From Proteles cristata cristata (lineage: Eukaryota > Chordata > Mammalia > Carnivora > Hyaenidae): a stretch of DNA of 64,000 nt. The notes under the pieces were generated by a model, which ran no database searches, had not been told where the DNA came from, and worked only from the letters and a program-made list of their open reading frames with translations. The translations under genes were made by a program, and so were the position numbers. The DNA is taken from positions 1,054,001-1,118,000 of the forward strand of contig JAESUZ010003293.1 in NCBI GenBank assembly GCA_017311185.1, written 5' to 3'. This document shows, piece by piece, positions 37,540-49,416 of this stretch. Positions within the stretch are counted from its first letter, which is position 1. The number at the start of each line of letters is the position of its first letter.

Positions 37540-38869
37540 CCTAATATCTAGCTGATAATTAGTTGTTGCTCAACTTGGAAGTTCTGTTCATCTGTCTCCT
37601 CTTGACCCACTCAGAGAATTAACATGTGGCAGTCAAAGTGGGGGTGCCTTATGCATGACGACAGGTGCTAATCTTCAAGGAAATTTACCTCGGTCCCACC
37701 CATTAAGGGTATGGTACATAAAAATGGCTTAATGTCTCTTTGAAGGTGTCAGTGGGCATGTGTGGACCACACAGAATGGGTTTCACTGAAAGTAATAGAG
37801 TGAAATTGTCTGCATAATTATTTTCGTTGGATTGAGAATCAGCAGCCCTCTTTGGGTTCAGGAAATAAACCTCTGTTAAAACCATATGGCACTATTCTCA
37901 GAAGAGATGTTATTACAGGGCCACTTCCCTCTGAAATTTTGAGTCAGGAGTTCTTGAAAGGAGTCACATATGTTTGAGAACGAATGTCAAGTTTTCTTTC
38001 TCCAGTGCAGTTATGAAAGTCAGATGTTTTCTTGCCTTTTTCACAAGTGCCACCACGCCCAACAGGTACAAGGTGCTTGAGAAGACGTGGGCTCAGTTGT
38101 GGTAGCAGGGCCACCTCAGGTGTACATGTTTTGAATTATTATCTGGGCCAAGGGATTTGGGTCTGGAAAGAAAAGAAAAAAAAATATTCTTAGTTCAGTG
38201 AGACATGGGATTTGTCAACACTGAAAACACGTCTTGAGGTTAGGATGATTATCTTCTGCCTGCCCAGGCCCTTTCTGCAGATTTCAGTTGGCTTTGCTAT
38301 GGCTTCTGTCCTTTGCCTGGCAGCAGAGCGTAAGGTAGAGTGAGTGAGTACAGTCTGCATACTAATGGCCAGGGGATATTCTGGGAAGAACCGAACTATA
38401 GGTAAAAATATTAAATAATACCCCCCAAAATATATATATTTAAGTATTTACGTATATAATACAATGTGTACATTATGATGATTCATTATGCGTTTAACTT
38501 TTTTTGAGGAGGGTTAGTCTTTGCTGGTTTAGTCTTTGCGGTAGAAGGAATATAAGCAAAAGTTGATATTTGTTCGTTTCTTTTAGTAAGCCTGGAAAAT
38601 TATTAGAATCTTTAGAGCCTACTGTGGCTGTGCGTAATGCTAGGAAGTTCAAATGTCTCCTTGAGTGCCAGGCTCCCACTGAGGACTTCTTAGATATGAA
38701 GTCTAGCTTTTCGTTTCATACCGTAGAGGAAGAGTGCAAGATTGTTGTGACTGAATGGTAATGGTTAGAAGGATTTTCAGCTACCGTAGGTGTTGTTATA
38801 ATGGGGCCTGGTTTTTACTAGGTGGAAAGGCCACTAGCATATGGATTCCTTCAACCACTAACCTATGTT
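37536..38869. other. Unique intronic sequence
   Basis: No repeat assigned apart from an AT-rich patch at 38405-38465. No gene. Confidence 0.4.
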
Positions 38870-39165
38870 CCGGATTCATTCATATATTTATTTCACAAAC
38901 ACTTACTGAGTACCTACTGTACGTACATTAAAAAGGGCCATAGGAATCCAGGGACGGCTTCATTGTGTGTATGGCTCAGAAAGAGGCTCATCTTGGAAGA
39001 GGCTCACGCGTGGGTGTTGCTAACTGTGATTGTGTGATCGAAAACGAGAAAGGGCATAAGAAAGGCAGCTACTGTGACATGGAAGTTCAGAAGGAAGGTT
39101 TTATTGAAGTGAAAGGATTTGAGCTGAATCTTGAGTATCAGTAACTCACCTTATTGGCAGAAATT
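38870..39165 (-). repeat. L2 3' portion (antisense)
   Basis: Begins ATTCATTCATATATTTATTT and ACTTACTGAGTACCTACTGT. Later GAAGTGAAAGGATTTGAGCT and GAATCTTGAGTATCAG follow the antisense L2 order. Confidence 0.65.
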
Positions 39166-40535
39166 CTTGAATATTAAGTTCTAGGTAGATAGATGGCGAC
39201 TTTTAGAAGACTGACTCAGTTTCTGTTATTTTTATCGTAAGATGGACCCTCAAGTCCTCCATCTTGACCCCTGACTCTGTAGATCTACCAATGGGAGTTA
39301 TAGCATGGCCCTTTCTGCTTTCTTCTCTCTTACTCCAGGGACTACATCACAGTAGGGGCTAAATTCCAGTGCTGCTTTCTCTTGTATTCTGTCGTTTTTT
39401 GAGCCTGCAACTATTGCTCTCCTCTGCTGGAGCGTGCTAGTACCCGTGTGATAATCGACTGTAGATACTCAGTTGAGTGGAATTCAGCTGAACAAAGTAG
39501 ATCAGGTAATTGAATGAACATCTTAAATACGTACTGAAGTTTGTTTTCAGATTAGGATTAAGGCATAAAAAATTAGACTGTGACCTGGTATGCAAAATCA
39601 GAGGGTAGCTGAGGACCTAATTTTGTGTTAATAGAAGATAAGCCCATTACAAAAGCAGCAGAGGCAAGACTCCGGTTTTGATCGAGGGAAGTTCTAAACT
39701 GTTTTAGATTTTAGCAACCTCTGCGGTTCATTTTTCACAGAGGGAGAAAGGAAAAGGTCTAAAAACCTTCAGGCCAACTTGGTGGCTCAGACTTTTTTTT
39801 TTTCCCGAAGCCCTTTTATGTGCGTTTATTAGTCAGGTTGCAGTTCTATAAATGATATCACCCGCTCTGTTTGCGTTGGATCCCTGCCACATCTCCATCC
39901 ATAACAGATGGATTCTTTTCTTCCATCCCCGTATGGATTCTCCTGGGCTTCTTACTCTCTGATGGACACCAAGAAGGAGAGCGCGGAAAAGGGGGAGGGC
40001 GGAGATGAAGGGTTGGGTTTATTTTATTTTGTTCCCATACCTCACTGGAGTGCAGATGGGACCAGAAGTGCCCAAATATGCTGCTCCCTGGGATTTAGGA
40101 AGGAACCTTTCTCAGAAGAGACACTGGGAAAGACAGCTAGTTGTAGGGAGTTTTTGCTATTGATTCACATTTTCTTCTGCTGTCCATCATCTTTGAAGTC
40201 GCCTCTGATTTTTGGCATTCCCTGTGTTCTGTGTATCAAACCATATTTTGCTCCTTCTCTGACCCCTGCAAGTGTTAAGTACAGAGCCACAGTCTGAGTT
40301 GTGACCTGGCCTGGAAAGGGCTGACTGTGCGTCTCACGGGCACTTCAAACGGAAGGCCCACGCAGCATCTGGGGTTCCCTACCTCCACTTCAGCCAAACT
40401 TCTCCACCCAAACAGGGCCCCCCTCCTTCGGCTTTGCCAGTTTTGAGGGCCTCCCAGTTCACCCATGTGACCAAACCAGAAACCCGAGAGTCCCCCCTCT
40501 GCCTCGCTTCTTAACATCTGATTGTCCTATGGTGC
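39166..40535. other. Mostly unique intronic sequence
   Basis: No repeat recognised until about 40300, where the sequence may already be L2. A 129-residue + frame at 39908-40297 has no domain I recognise. Confidence 0.4.
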
Positions 40536-41215
40536 TGTTGTCCGGCTCGCTTGTGCACCTCACGTGTGTTCCCTCATACCTGTTACCACTGCTTTAGTCT
40601 GGTTCCCGCTCTCACTGTTATGCCCTGGCCTGTAATACAAACATAATTTCCTAACTGGCTTGATGCCTCTAACTGCACTCCCTTCTGGATCTGTTCTCCC
40701 CTGTAAGTAAAGTGGTGCTCCTAAACTCCACGTCAGCGTCTGGCATGCCCTTGCTTCAGAACACCTTAGTGGTCCCGTTACCTTCAGACTCTGCGGTGTA
40801 GGAGACCAGGCCCTTCAGCATCTGACCTGCCCAGCTGCCTGCCACGCACCCCCCTGTGGCCCAGCTCCAGCCACGCCAAATCGGTTCACTCTACATTTTT
40901 TTTTTAAACCTTTCTGTCTTTGCACTTCCTGTTCCTTCTGCTTGGAATGTCTTTTTCTTCTGCATTTGCTTGACTGAGTTCTACTTGTGCTTTCAGTTTA
41001 TGTAAATGCTGTGTCTTCTGTAAGCCCTTTCTGACCACCCTTGGAAGTTAAGCATTTATTCTTTGTCTCCCCTTGGACTGTTTGGACCTTGATTACGGTG
41101 TTGACCACGTTGGTGTGTTTATTTGTTTATATTATGCCTCTCCTAGTATACAGTGAGCCCTTCCTAGTTTAGCATGGTTCACGGTGCATAGAAAACTGTA
41201 ATTGATAAATGGATA
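40536..41215 (+). repeat. L2 LINE 3' part (sense)
   Basis: Clear L2 order: TTTCCTAACTGGCTTGATGC, CTTCAGAACACCTTAGTGG, GCATCTGACCTGCCCAGC, TTTGCACTTCCTGTTCCTTC, GCTTGGAATGTCTTTTTCTT, and AAGCCCTTTCTGACCACCC. Frameshifted; inactive. Confidence 0.85.
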
Positions 41216-41244
41216 CCATGTTTGCATCACGGCTTTACCTGTAT

Positions 41245-41455
41245 AGGATGTTTTCACCTCTGTTACATTTCATCCTGATGATATTCCTGTGACGCACATA
41301 CTTTGATCCTCACTTGATGGATAAGGAGGTCAGGTCAGAGGAGGAAGTTGAGTCACAGAGATGATAGATTATTTGCCTACAGCTCCACAACCTAGTTAGC
41401 GGTGAAGCTAGGAACGGACTCGGGTTTTCTGCTCCTCGTATAGTCAAGCCCACAT
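41245..41455 (-). repeat. MIR
   Basis: Reverse MIR: TTCATCCTGATGATATTCCTG, CACTTGATGGATAAGGAGGT, CTACAGCTCCACAACCTAGT. Confidence 0.75.
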
Positions 41456-41538
41456 TTAGATACAGGTATCTCCTTTTAAGTCACATACTGCTTGGCCTCT
41501 TAACTTGTTTTATTAAGTTCACTAATAGAGTGTGTGTA

Positions 41539-41540
<2 letters not shown>

Positions 41541-41573
<33 letters not shown>
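41541..41573. repeat. (TG)n microsatellite
   Basis: About 16 TG units, preceded by a shorter TG run at 41530-41537. Confidence 0.95.
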
Positions 41574-41574
<1 letters not shown>

Positions 41575-41575
<1 letters not shown>

Positions 41576-42229
41576 CCCATAGTGACAAGTGAGGCATCCA
41601 TAGCGTCACTGATTCTTAGAACTGGAAGTTGGGTAGTTGGTTATTTTGCAGAGAAGGTTCTGTACCTGAGAAGTTCGCAGCTTAACCATTACTGGCAGAA
41701 CCCACATCTCCTGACTCAGTCATGTGGGATCTTTCTTACTGCCTGTTGGGCAGTCATCAGTTCTATTGGACAGAGTTTACTACTCAATCTCCAGGGTTCT
41801 TGGTAGGAACCCTTTTTTGAGCCATCAAGGCAGTTAACTCTTGGAAAGAGCCTATCCTGAGAGTAGGGAGTAGAAAGAATATAATTTCTGTGAATTAAAG
41901 AGATAGGATGCAGATGAAAAGGGATCACAGATGACGTTCTTTCATTGGTTACTCCACTCTTCCAGATCACATTACTTCTTTTCCAGTGAGTGTCCTAGGT
42001 TCTTGAGTGGGTGCCATTTTGAAAACAAAGCAGCAACAGCAAAGGCATCTAATTAAGCTGATACAAAAGAACCCCACACTGCAGGGAAAGATGTGCTCTG
42101 TAGTCAGAGGGACTGTGGCATCATGGTGTAAAGAGAGCATGGTGGATCTCTAGAGAGCATAAATTCCCAGTTATGTGAAAGAGACACGGAATTCTGTGGT
42201 ATTGCCGTTACTTCGACTGGGTTCTCCGC

Positions 42230-42230
<1 letters not shown>
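41575..42230. other. Unique intronic sequence
   Basis: No repeat or gene recognised between the two TG microsatellites. Confidence 0.4.

Positions 42231-42231
<1 letters not shown>

Positions 42232-42264
<33 letters not shown>
42232..42264. repeat. (TG)n microsatellite
   Basis: About 16 uninterrupted units. On the minus strand it creates a run of His-Thr codons inside a spurious open frame. Confidence 0.95.
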
Positions 42265-42267
<3 letters not shown>

Positions 42268-42419
42268 ATATAGATACTAATGTACATGTATATGTGGAAA
42301 AGCCAACACTTTGTACATTTCACGTGGACAAAAGAATTCACCAAACTGTCATTGATGAAATAATTCAGCATGAAGCCATCAGACCTAAATCCTTGAAGCT
42401 TAATACTACACTTGCTTTT

Positions 42420-42629
42420 TAAGTTTATTTTAATTATTTTGAGAGAGAGCGAGCGAGCGAGACAGCACAGGAGGGACAGAGGGCAGGAGAGAGAGAGAGA
42501 ATCCCAAGCAGCCTTTGCACTGTTAAGAGCAGAGCCCAACGTGGGGCTTGAACTCCCGAACTGTGAGTTCATGACCTGAGCTGAAATCACAAGTTGGAGG
42601 CTTAACTGACTGAGCCACCCAGGCACCCC
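42420..42629 (-). mobile_element. SINEC_Fc-like SINE, older variant
   Basis: Reverse copy with GAGCGAGCGAGCGAGA body. A 13-bp duplication with one mismatch (TACACTTGCTTTT / TACGCTTGCTTTT) lies at 42407-42419 and 42630-42642. Confidence 0.95.
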
Positions 42630-42827
42630 TACGCTTGCTTTTGAAAAACAAACAAGCTTTAATTTTAATCACCTGAAGGGTTTTTTTTATATTAAAAATA
42701 AATGGAGCTAGGGTCTCAATAGCATTCTTTACTTGAGGTGGGGGGTGCTGAGGACACCTGAAAAATGAGCACCAACCCACCTCCTTTGGATTGGAAAGTA
42801 TGCATTTTTCCTATCTGCTGTGCCTTC

Positions 42828-42846
42828 AAAAAAAAAAAAAAAAAAA
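42828..42846. repeat. Poly(A) tract
   Basis: Nineteen A with no retroelement body recognised upstream. Confidence 0.9.
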
Positions 42847-44700
42847 GGCTAAAACTTGCTATCTCTAAACTCCATTTAGCACTCCTTTCGATTCCCTTTT
42901 ATATAACAATAACTTGATCCTACTCAAAATACTTGGCACCTTTAGTGACAGCCTGGAATGTAAGAACACTTTAGCAGATCTGAATGTGAGCGAACTCCAG
43001 CCGTTTTGGAATGAAGAGGTGGAGCTCTCAGTTCCTTTTTCAGAGTTCACGGAAGATAAGAGTACCAGGATTAACACAATAGACTCCTTTCATTTCACGT
43101 GGCTGAATAAAGCAATTATCTGTCTATCAAGACTGCCTGGTAAATTGTGCAACAGCATTTAAGGGAGGGCGGACGGACAGGTGGATAAACGTTACTCCAT
43201 TGGAAAAAGGTGCTGAGATATGAGGGAATCCTTTGAGTTTAACTTGTAAACTGTTTTATTTTGGAGTTTATATCATGTTACCCTTGCAGCTTAGTGAGAA
43301 ATAATTTTTTTTTCTTAAATATGTATTTTGTTGACGGCATTTTCCAGTTCCTTGCCCATCTGAATTTTATTAGGGGGCTTATTTCAAAGACACCTCCTGT
43401 TTAATCATGTTTAAACAATCTGTTTAAGACCTATTGTGGAGATGTAAACACAATAGTCCTTTAATGTAGTAAAACAGACTTCTGACAGACACAGCACACA
43501 ACAGACATCCATCCATTATTGCTTAAGCCGCTGTTCCTTCCATGCCTGACCTCAGGGGGTAACCACGGAGCTCAGCTGACAGCATTCGCCACTCAGAAGA
43601 CACTGCCATGCGCCGTATTCATGTCTAGCCAGCAGAGAACGTAGAACAGCAGACGATCAGAGGGGTCTTAGACTAGATTAAAGCTAAGTACCTTAAATCT
43701 GTCTTAATGGTTGTGTTTACATCTCCTTCTTCATTCCTTTAAAAAAGCAACCAGGTTTTGCAAGCGGTAAGAAAACCACCCCTTCTTGCCAGCTGGACGA
43801 GGTCCAGTTGAAGCAAGGAACTGCCTCCCCCTCCTTTTTCTGTCTTTTTCTTTTTCTTTCCTTTATGATCTTCACTGCCATTTAGCACAGCAAGACCAGG
43901 CTGCGGGAGCTGGCTGAATTTTTCCTTGGTTATTACTTTTTAACATTTGCTTCCTGTTACAGCCATGGGAAAGTTGAAAATGATGTTCTGTTGCTGTGGC
44001 GGCATGTGTCAAGCGAGGAGCTCTTTGCACTTCTTAATTACTTCTGTGTAGCATTTTCCTTTGCTTCAGACACACACGCAGTTACATAATGTACGTGCGA
44101 AACCATAGTAATGAAAGAGAAACAGGGAAGATAGCATGCTAAGGAGGTTCAGTCACGATCCAGGAGTTGCGTGACAGTCTGTATAGGCTAGTTGTCACTG
44201 GACTCTTTGAAGAATAATGCCATCCATGTTTAGCCGGGTTATTGGCAGATAAACAGTGATGCTTTTTGTCCGGCTGTGGAAACTACCATTTCCATTGCTT
44301 GCAATGTTACCATCAAAAAGATCTTTACATCTCTCAGTGGGGGCTCTACAAATTCTAGTAACGAAGATCTAGACGTGTGTGTGAAGTATATTTGAAGGCA
44401 AAGGAAATGTTTTCTGAACAAAAGCACTCAAGTTTTACTAAGTTTTAGGGGTAGAGTGTAAACATAGAGGAAGAGAGCTTTTGTTCGTTTCCCAGAAACT
44501 AAAGGGAGAGATGCAGTTTCAGATGGCCCAGGATGGCTGTGGGATGTTGGGTTGTAGTTAGTAGAAGGAGGTATTGTGCTAAAATGAAGTTGTAGAACTT
44601 GCATACAATGTAATAAATGCTCAAAAGTAAAGCTTCTCTGCTTTTTCCTATTCTGTTCTTTCTAGGCCTCTTTTTCTCTGCTTCCCCCTCCCCACCCTAG
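42847..44700. other. Unique intronic sequence, best candidate for conserved regulatory DNA
   Basis: 1.85 kb with no recognised repeat. AT-rich homeobox- and forkhead-like words cluster at 43390-43455. The stretch 43500-43700 has balanced composition. Open frames at 42865-43162 on both strands have no known similarity. Confidence 0.4.
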
Positions 44701-44702
44701 TT

Positions 44703-44813
44703 CCTCTCCTCTCCTCTCCTCTCCTCTCCTCTCCTCTTCTCTCCTCTCCCCTTCCCTTCCCTTCTCCCCTTCCCTTCCCTTCTCCCCTTCCTTTCCCTTC
44801 CCTTCTATGGCCA
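44703..44813. repeat. (CTCCT)n / (CCCTT)n polypyrimidine microsatellite
   Basis: An all-pyrimidine run of about 110 bases, first CTCCT units and then CCCTT-type units. The complementary strand is pure purine. Confidence 0.96.
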
Positions 44814-46479
44814 CCTGGCATATGAAAAGGAGAGCTGAGGCAGGTCAGGGGACTGGCTTTTGGTGTCACTGCCTACTTCCATGATTTCGAATGAATCACA
44901 GTATTTTTCTGGGCATCAGTGACTTTTCTATCATGAAGAACATGGCCTGGAAATCCACATTCTCATCCACCTCTGAAAAATTCTCATTCGTGTAATTGTA
45001 TGTTGGATGGGAGTAAAGAGGGAAAGAGCATCCCTTGGAAATGACAGGCGAAGAAGTCAAGGATCCAGGACTGGAACTGGAAAGTGCCAGAGAATCTGGA
45101 GGTAAAGAGGCTGAGTGGATGAGGGAGGTTTTAGGAGTCCAGAGCCGGGCTATGGTGAAGTCTGCCAGGTTCTCTGGGAGTTCTTTCTTGCCTTGCTTGC
45201 AAAAAAGTATTATGTCTCCCCTCGTTGTGTTTCATTTATACTTTCATCTGGTTTTTCTTTAAAATTTTTTAATCTTTTTTTTTCTTCTTACCTCCTGTGA
45301 GTTTTTCTTCAGATGTCTCAAGTTTTTCAAGTTCATTATTTCAAGGAAAAGGATTACACTCTAAGCATATGGTTTTTAGAAGTTATTCCCTGATGTGTGA
45401 CTGATACTGGCATAGCCTGATAGCCCCTTCAGTCTTTGATGGTCGCGATTTGCCACAGCCCGAAATTGAAAAGTTATAAAGGAACTCGCAGTTAAGATGC
45501 ACGAATATGACTATTTCACAAGTCTTTCATTTGTCTATTTATTGAAAGCTCTTGAATTCTTGAACTTTTAGAAGCCTAGATTTGGAAAGAGGCTCTCCTT
45601 CAGCGATCTCTCTCATGCACCCAGTTGTGTTTTAAAAATGAGTTTGGGAGAGTGAACTTTTTACTCACTGATCTAAACTGGCGCCTTGTGTTATTAAAAG
45701 AAAGTAAATTCAGTTTTTAACATTTTTTTCTATGAACTAGAGTTCCTAGAATATTTCTATGGAGTCTATGGCTTAGCTATGTAATTATGTCTCTTGAGTA
45801 GATTATGTTTTTTTCTTCCCATAATTATGTCTTTACCCAAGAGACAGGGAGGCTTCAGACCTCTCTTGGGTGAAATTGTTCTTTGTCTCTTCTTCCTTGA
45901 TAAACTTTGAATTCTACGTGCCTGACTGTTCAAGGGCAGAAAGGGGACTCTTGAAGATACGTGGTGGTGATTATGATTTTTTCCCCCTTTAGAAATTGGT
46001 TTATATGTTAAGAAGGGCCCTTAGAGGGAAGCTGTTGTTAGTTCATTTTTGAGATGCCATCAGAGAAGAATCTCCGGGAAGGCGATTTGTTTATGATCTG
46101 TGGTCCTCTGTCTGAAGCCACATGCTAACATGGTTCTAGAGCTGTCTCCTCTCACAAGCTGTGTCTCCTGTGAGCTCTGGGGCCTCAGGCACATGTCGTA
46201 TTGTATGGCTGCCTGCTTCCCCTAGCTAGAGGTTTCTTAAGCATGAAGGCAGTTTCTGAGTCCATTTTACTGTTCTAGTCCAGAAATAGTTTGTGACCTG
46301 AACCAGGCAGCATACTCTTAGGAAAAAAAGATGACTCAGCAGCCTTTCCCAGCAAAGATTATAGACTCATCAATTTTACTGTGGGAAATGTTTCCCGATG
46401 ACTAGCCTGTTTTTCCCCCCATCTCCTCTCTTTTACTGGACAAAAGTAGAGATGATTCTAGATTTATCAACGTTCTTAT
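44814..46479. other. Unique intronic sequence
   Basis: Possible weak MIR scrap at 44850-44980; otherwise single-copy. No gene recognised. Confidence 0.4.
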
Positions 46480-47060
46480 TTGTTAATTCAATAAGCATGT
46501 GTTGTGTGCCTTCTTTGTACCTAAGCCCTAAGTTATGTGCTAGACACGAGGCATGACACCCACCCTCAAGGGTTTTATAGTGAAGTCCAGGAGAGTCTAA
46601 GATTATAGGGTATGAAATTCTGTATAAATAAATATATTATATCAATTCATAGTAAGTTTTGCTTACTGAATGCCTGCTACACTGTAGTTGTAACCACAGG
46701 TAATAGACAAAAAACAGTTATAGCTGCTTTTAGCTTGCTGAGATGGAAACCATAGGGATCACTGAGGTCCTAGAGACACTGAAAAGACCAGAACGGTGGG
46801 ATGATCAAATGGAGATGATGGGGCGAGGGTCATCCAAGTGGAGGAGACAGCTTTTGCAAAGGCACAGGGGCTCCGTGAAGAACCGTGGATAGTCTGGGGG
46901 TAGTTGAGAAATAGCCATTGGAAAGGAGAGTGACAGTGCATAATCAGACTGTATCTGCCAGGTGTTTCCAGGTCTTTGTTTTCCCTGCTGGGCCCAGGGA
47001 GCTCTGTTTATAGACAGTGTGAGACAGTTGAAAGGTTTTGAGCAGGTGAGAAATGTTAGG
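46480..47060 (-). repeat. L2 3' portion (antisense), degraded
   Basis: TTGTTAATTCAATAAGCATG and ATGTGCTAGACACGAGG start it. CTTTTGCAAAGGCACAGGGG and AAAGGTTTTGAGCAGGTGAG follow in antisense L2 order, with local breaks. Confidence 0.6.
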
Positions 47061-47410
47061 ACTCAAGAGCTGAAAGGACCTCCGGAATTATGGAAGTGGA
47101 TCCTTCATTTTTGGTAGGACTAGAGAGTTCCATTAAATCCCTTCCTGCAGATGGTCATACAATTAGTTGATGCCCTTTCATTTATTCCATGCTGCTTCTC
47201 TGGTGTGTTAGCCACAAGTGGGACTGGAAAGCAGGGTTCATTCTAGTGGGAATGGAAAGTGGGGGCCCATTCCTGGAGAAGCTATAGGAATGGGCTTATC
47301 TGAATGATGGAGTGCAGGAAAGGGAGGTGGGGAAGGAATATCTGGGCTGGATTTTGAGCCTCAGAGACTAGAATATGGTGTTGTATTTGTTTAATATATA
47401 ATAGTACATA
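47061..47410. other. Intronic sequence, partly MIR-like
   Basis: CAAGAGCTGAAAGGACCTCC resembles an old MIR-type fragment. The rest is unassigned. Confidence 0.3.
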
Positions 47411-47442
47411 ATCTATCTATCTATCTATCCATCTATCTATCT
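47411..47442. repeat. (CTAT)n microsatellite
   Basis: About eight CTAT units with one CCAT variant, directly joined to a reverse SINE and probably grown from its tail. Confidence 0.95.
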
Positions 47443-47581
47443 AGAGAGAGCAGGGAGGCACAAAGAGAGAGAATCCCAAGCAGGCTCCCCACTTCGGGAC
47501 TCGATCTCACCACCCTGAGATCATGACCTCAGCCAAAATCAAGAGTTGGACGCTCAACTGACTAAGCCACCCAAGCACCCC
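47443..47581 (-). mobile_element. Shortened SINEC_Fc-like SINE
   Basis: Reverse copy with the head complete (AAGCCACCCAAGCACCCC) but the body shortened (GGCTCCCCACTTCGGGACTC). Confidence 0.88.
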
Positions 47582-48520
47582 AGATGGTGGTGATATTAAT
47601 GGAAATAAGGAGATTAGAGGAGAAGCTGGTTGGGACTGTTTGTAGTGGGGGCAGGGGTGCATTAGGGAGAGGCAGAGAGAGGGCTTAACTAAACATTACA
47701 AGCGTCACAAGAGTATAGGTCTTCCAATTTTGGACTTTCACAAACCACCAGCGAAATGCAGTCCTCTGAATGTAAACAAAAAGAAGTTTCACTTTTCTCG
47801 GGAGTGTTTCCATTTTTCACATGTATGACGGAATGCAGAAAATCAAGGTTTCCAATCCAGAGCCTCAATAGTTATAAAGTGTTTGGATCCACACTTTGAG
47901 TGGCTCCCCTAAGAACTCCCTTGAGCCTGGCTAGCTCCTCTATTGCGTTGCTTTTGCTGGAAACCATCTAAATTAAATTCTCTAAGATGAACTAAGGCTC
48001 ACCCTTCCACGCAGTAGTCAAATTCCAAGTAATTTCATTTGGAATAGAATTAGGGCTTTAAAATTAGTCAGCCTCGTCCCCAGCCCCTCCCTGCAAGCAC
48101 TCCTTCACGTACCACTTTCAGGGTAGAGAGATTATAACCAGGACCTCAGTTTTGCTGCTGCTGTTTTTCCAGAACTGGTGTGGAAGAGCAGCTTTTTGGC
48201 TGTAGAACCAGTTTGCTCTGAAAAAAAGGTAATTTCTGATGCGAGTCCTCTCCTCTCTTCCTTTTTCCTCCCGAGGATCATTGTCACAACATCTTAAATG
48301 GGTAGATTCTGTGGTTTGAGCCCTGGAGTATTGGACCAGGCCTCCACCTCTCACATACTTGTTGACAGCAAAATTAGCTAATGTCTCCCTGCCCCACCCC
48401 CCTCTTCCAGGGAAGGCTGAGTGCATGGCAGAGGAGAGGAGGCCCTTAGGCTGCCAGAATATCATTTCATTAGTCAGGGGATGGAAAGATCTGTCTTAAA
48501 AGGGCAAGTTCCCATATATA
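47582..48520. other. Unique intronic sequence
   Basis: No repeat recognised. A 115-residue minus-strand frame at 48118-48465 has no known similarity. Confidence 0.4.
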
Positions 48521-48532
48521 TTGCATAGTTTA

Positions 48533-48749
48533 TTTATTTTTATTATTTGTTTTTATTTGAGAGAGAGAGCACATGTGCAGGGGAGGGGCAGAGGGAGAAA
48601 AAGAAGAGAGAGAGAGAGAGAAAGAACCCTAAGCAGGCTCCATGTCTAGCATGGAGCCCATGTGGGGCTCGACCCCACAACCCTGGGATCATGACCTGAG
48701 CTGAAATCAAGTGTTAGACATTTCCCTGACTGAGCCACCCAGGCACCCT
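48533..48749 (-). mobile_element. SINEC_Fc-like SINE
   Basis: Reverse copy from the (TTTAT) tail to GAGCCACCCAGGCACCC, with an enlarged GA tract at 48602-48622. First of three reverse SINEs within 0.9 kb. Confidence 0.92.
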
Positions 48750-48925
48750 TAGATCATATAGTTTAAAAGAACGAATGTGTGGTTTTAAAACTAGAGGCAT
48801 CAAGTGATTTGAAGAATGGTGTGCGTCTGTTGAGATTTGTATCATATACATCTATCTGACTGATGGTCTCTTGCAGATCTGCCTTTTAGTTTTATTTATT
48901 CTAATTGGCTGATGATTGATTGAAA

Positions 48926-49117
48926 TTTATTTATTTATTTTGAGAGAGATAGCATGAGTGGGAGAGGGGCAGAGAGAGAGAGAGAGAGAATCCCAAGCAG
49001 AGTCTGTGTTGTCAGTGCAGAGCCCGATGTGAGGCTCAATCCCACCAACTGTGAGCTCATGATTGAGCTGAAATGGAGAGTCGGGCGCTGAACCGACCGA
49101 GCCACCTAACTGCCCCT
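48926..49117 (-). mobile_element. SINEC_Fc-like SINE
   Basis: Reverse copy, head GAGCCACCTAACTGCCCC diverged. Flanks share TATTTATTCTA (48894-48904 and 49118-49128), a probable duplication. Confidence 0.9.
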
Positions 49118-49199
49118 ATTTATTCTATTTTAAAGTTGTATTGTCATGAAACTCAGGATAGAAATAGATACCCAATAAGTGAGTGCTTAAAGTTGATTT

Positions 49200-49405
49200 G
49201 TTCAAAAACATTTTTTTTTAATGTTTATTTATTTTTGAGAGAGAGAGACTGAGTGTGAGCAGGGAAGGGGCAGAGAGAGGGGGAGACACAGAATCCGAAG
49301 CAGGCTCCAGGCTCTGAGCTGGACAGGGGCTCGAACTCACCAACTGCTACATCATGACCTGAGCCAAAGTCAGATGCTTAACCGACTGAGCCACCCAGGT
49401 GTCCC
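49200..49405 (-). mobile_element. SINEC_Fc-like SINE
   Basis: Reverse copy. An 11-bp duplication AAAGTTGATTT / AAAATTGATTT lies at 49189-49199 and 49406-49416. The tRNA-like head lacks about 20 bases (GAGCTGGACAGGGGCTCGAA). Confidence 0.92.
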
Positions 49406-49416
49406 AAAATTGATTT

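Noticed and set aside
42171..42626. 151-residue minus-strand open frame with a His-Thr run
   Set aside because: Made of SINE sequence plus a translated TG microsatellite.
44703..44813. CRISPR-like or spaced repeat array
   Set aside because: A simple pyrimidine microsatellite with no spacers; the genome is mammalian.
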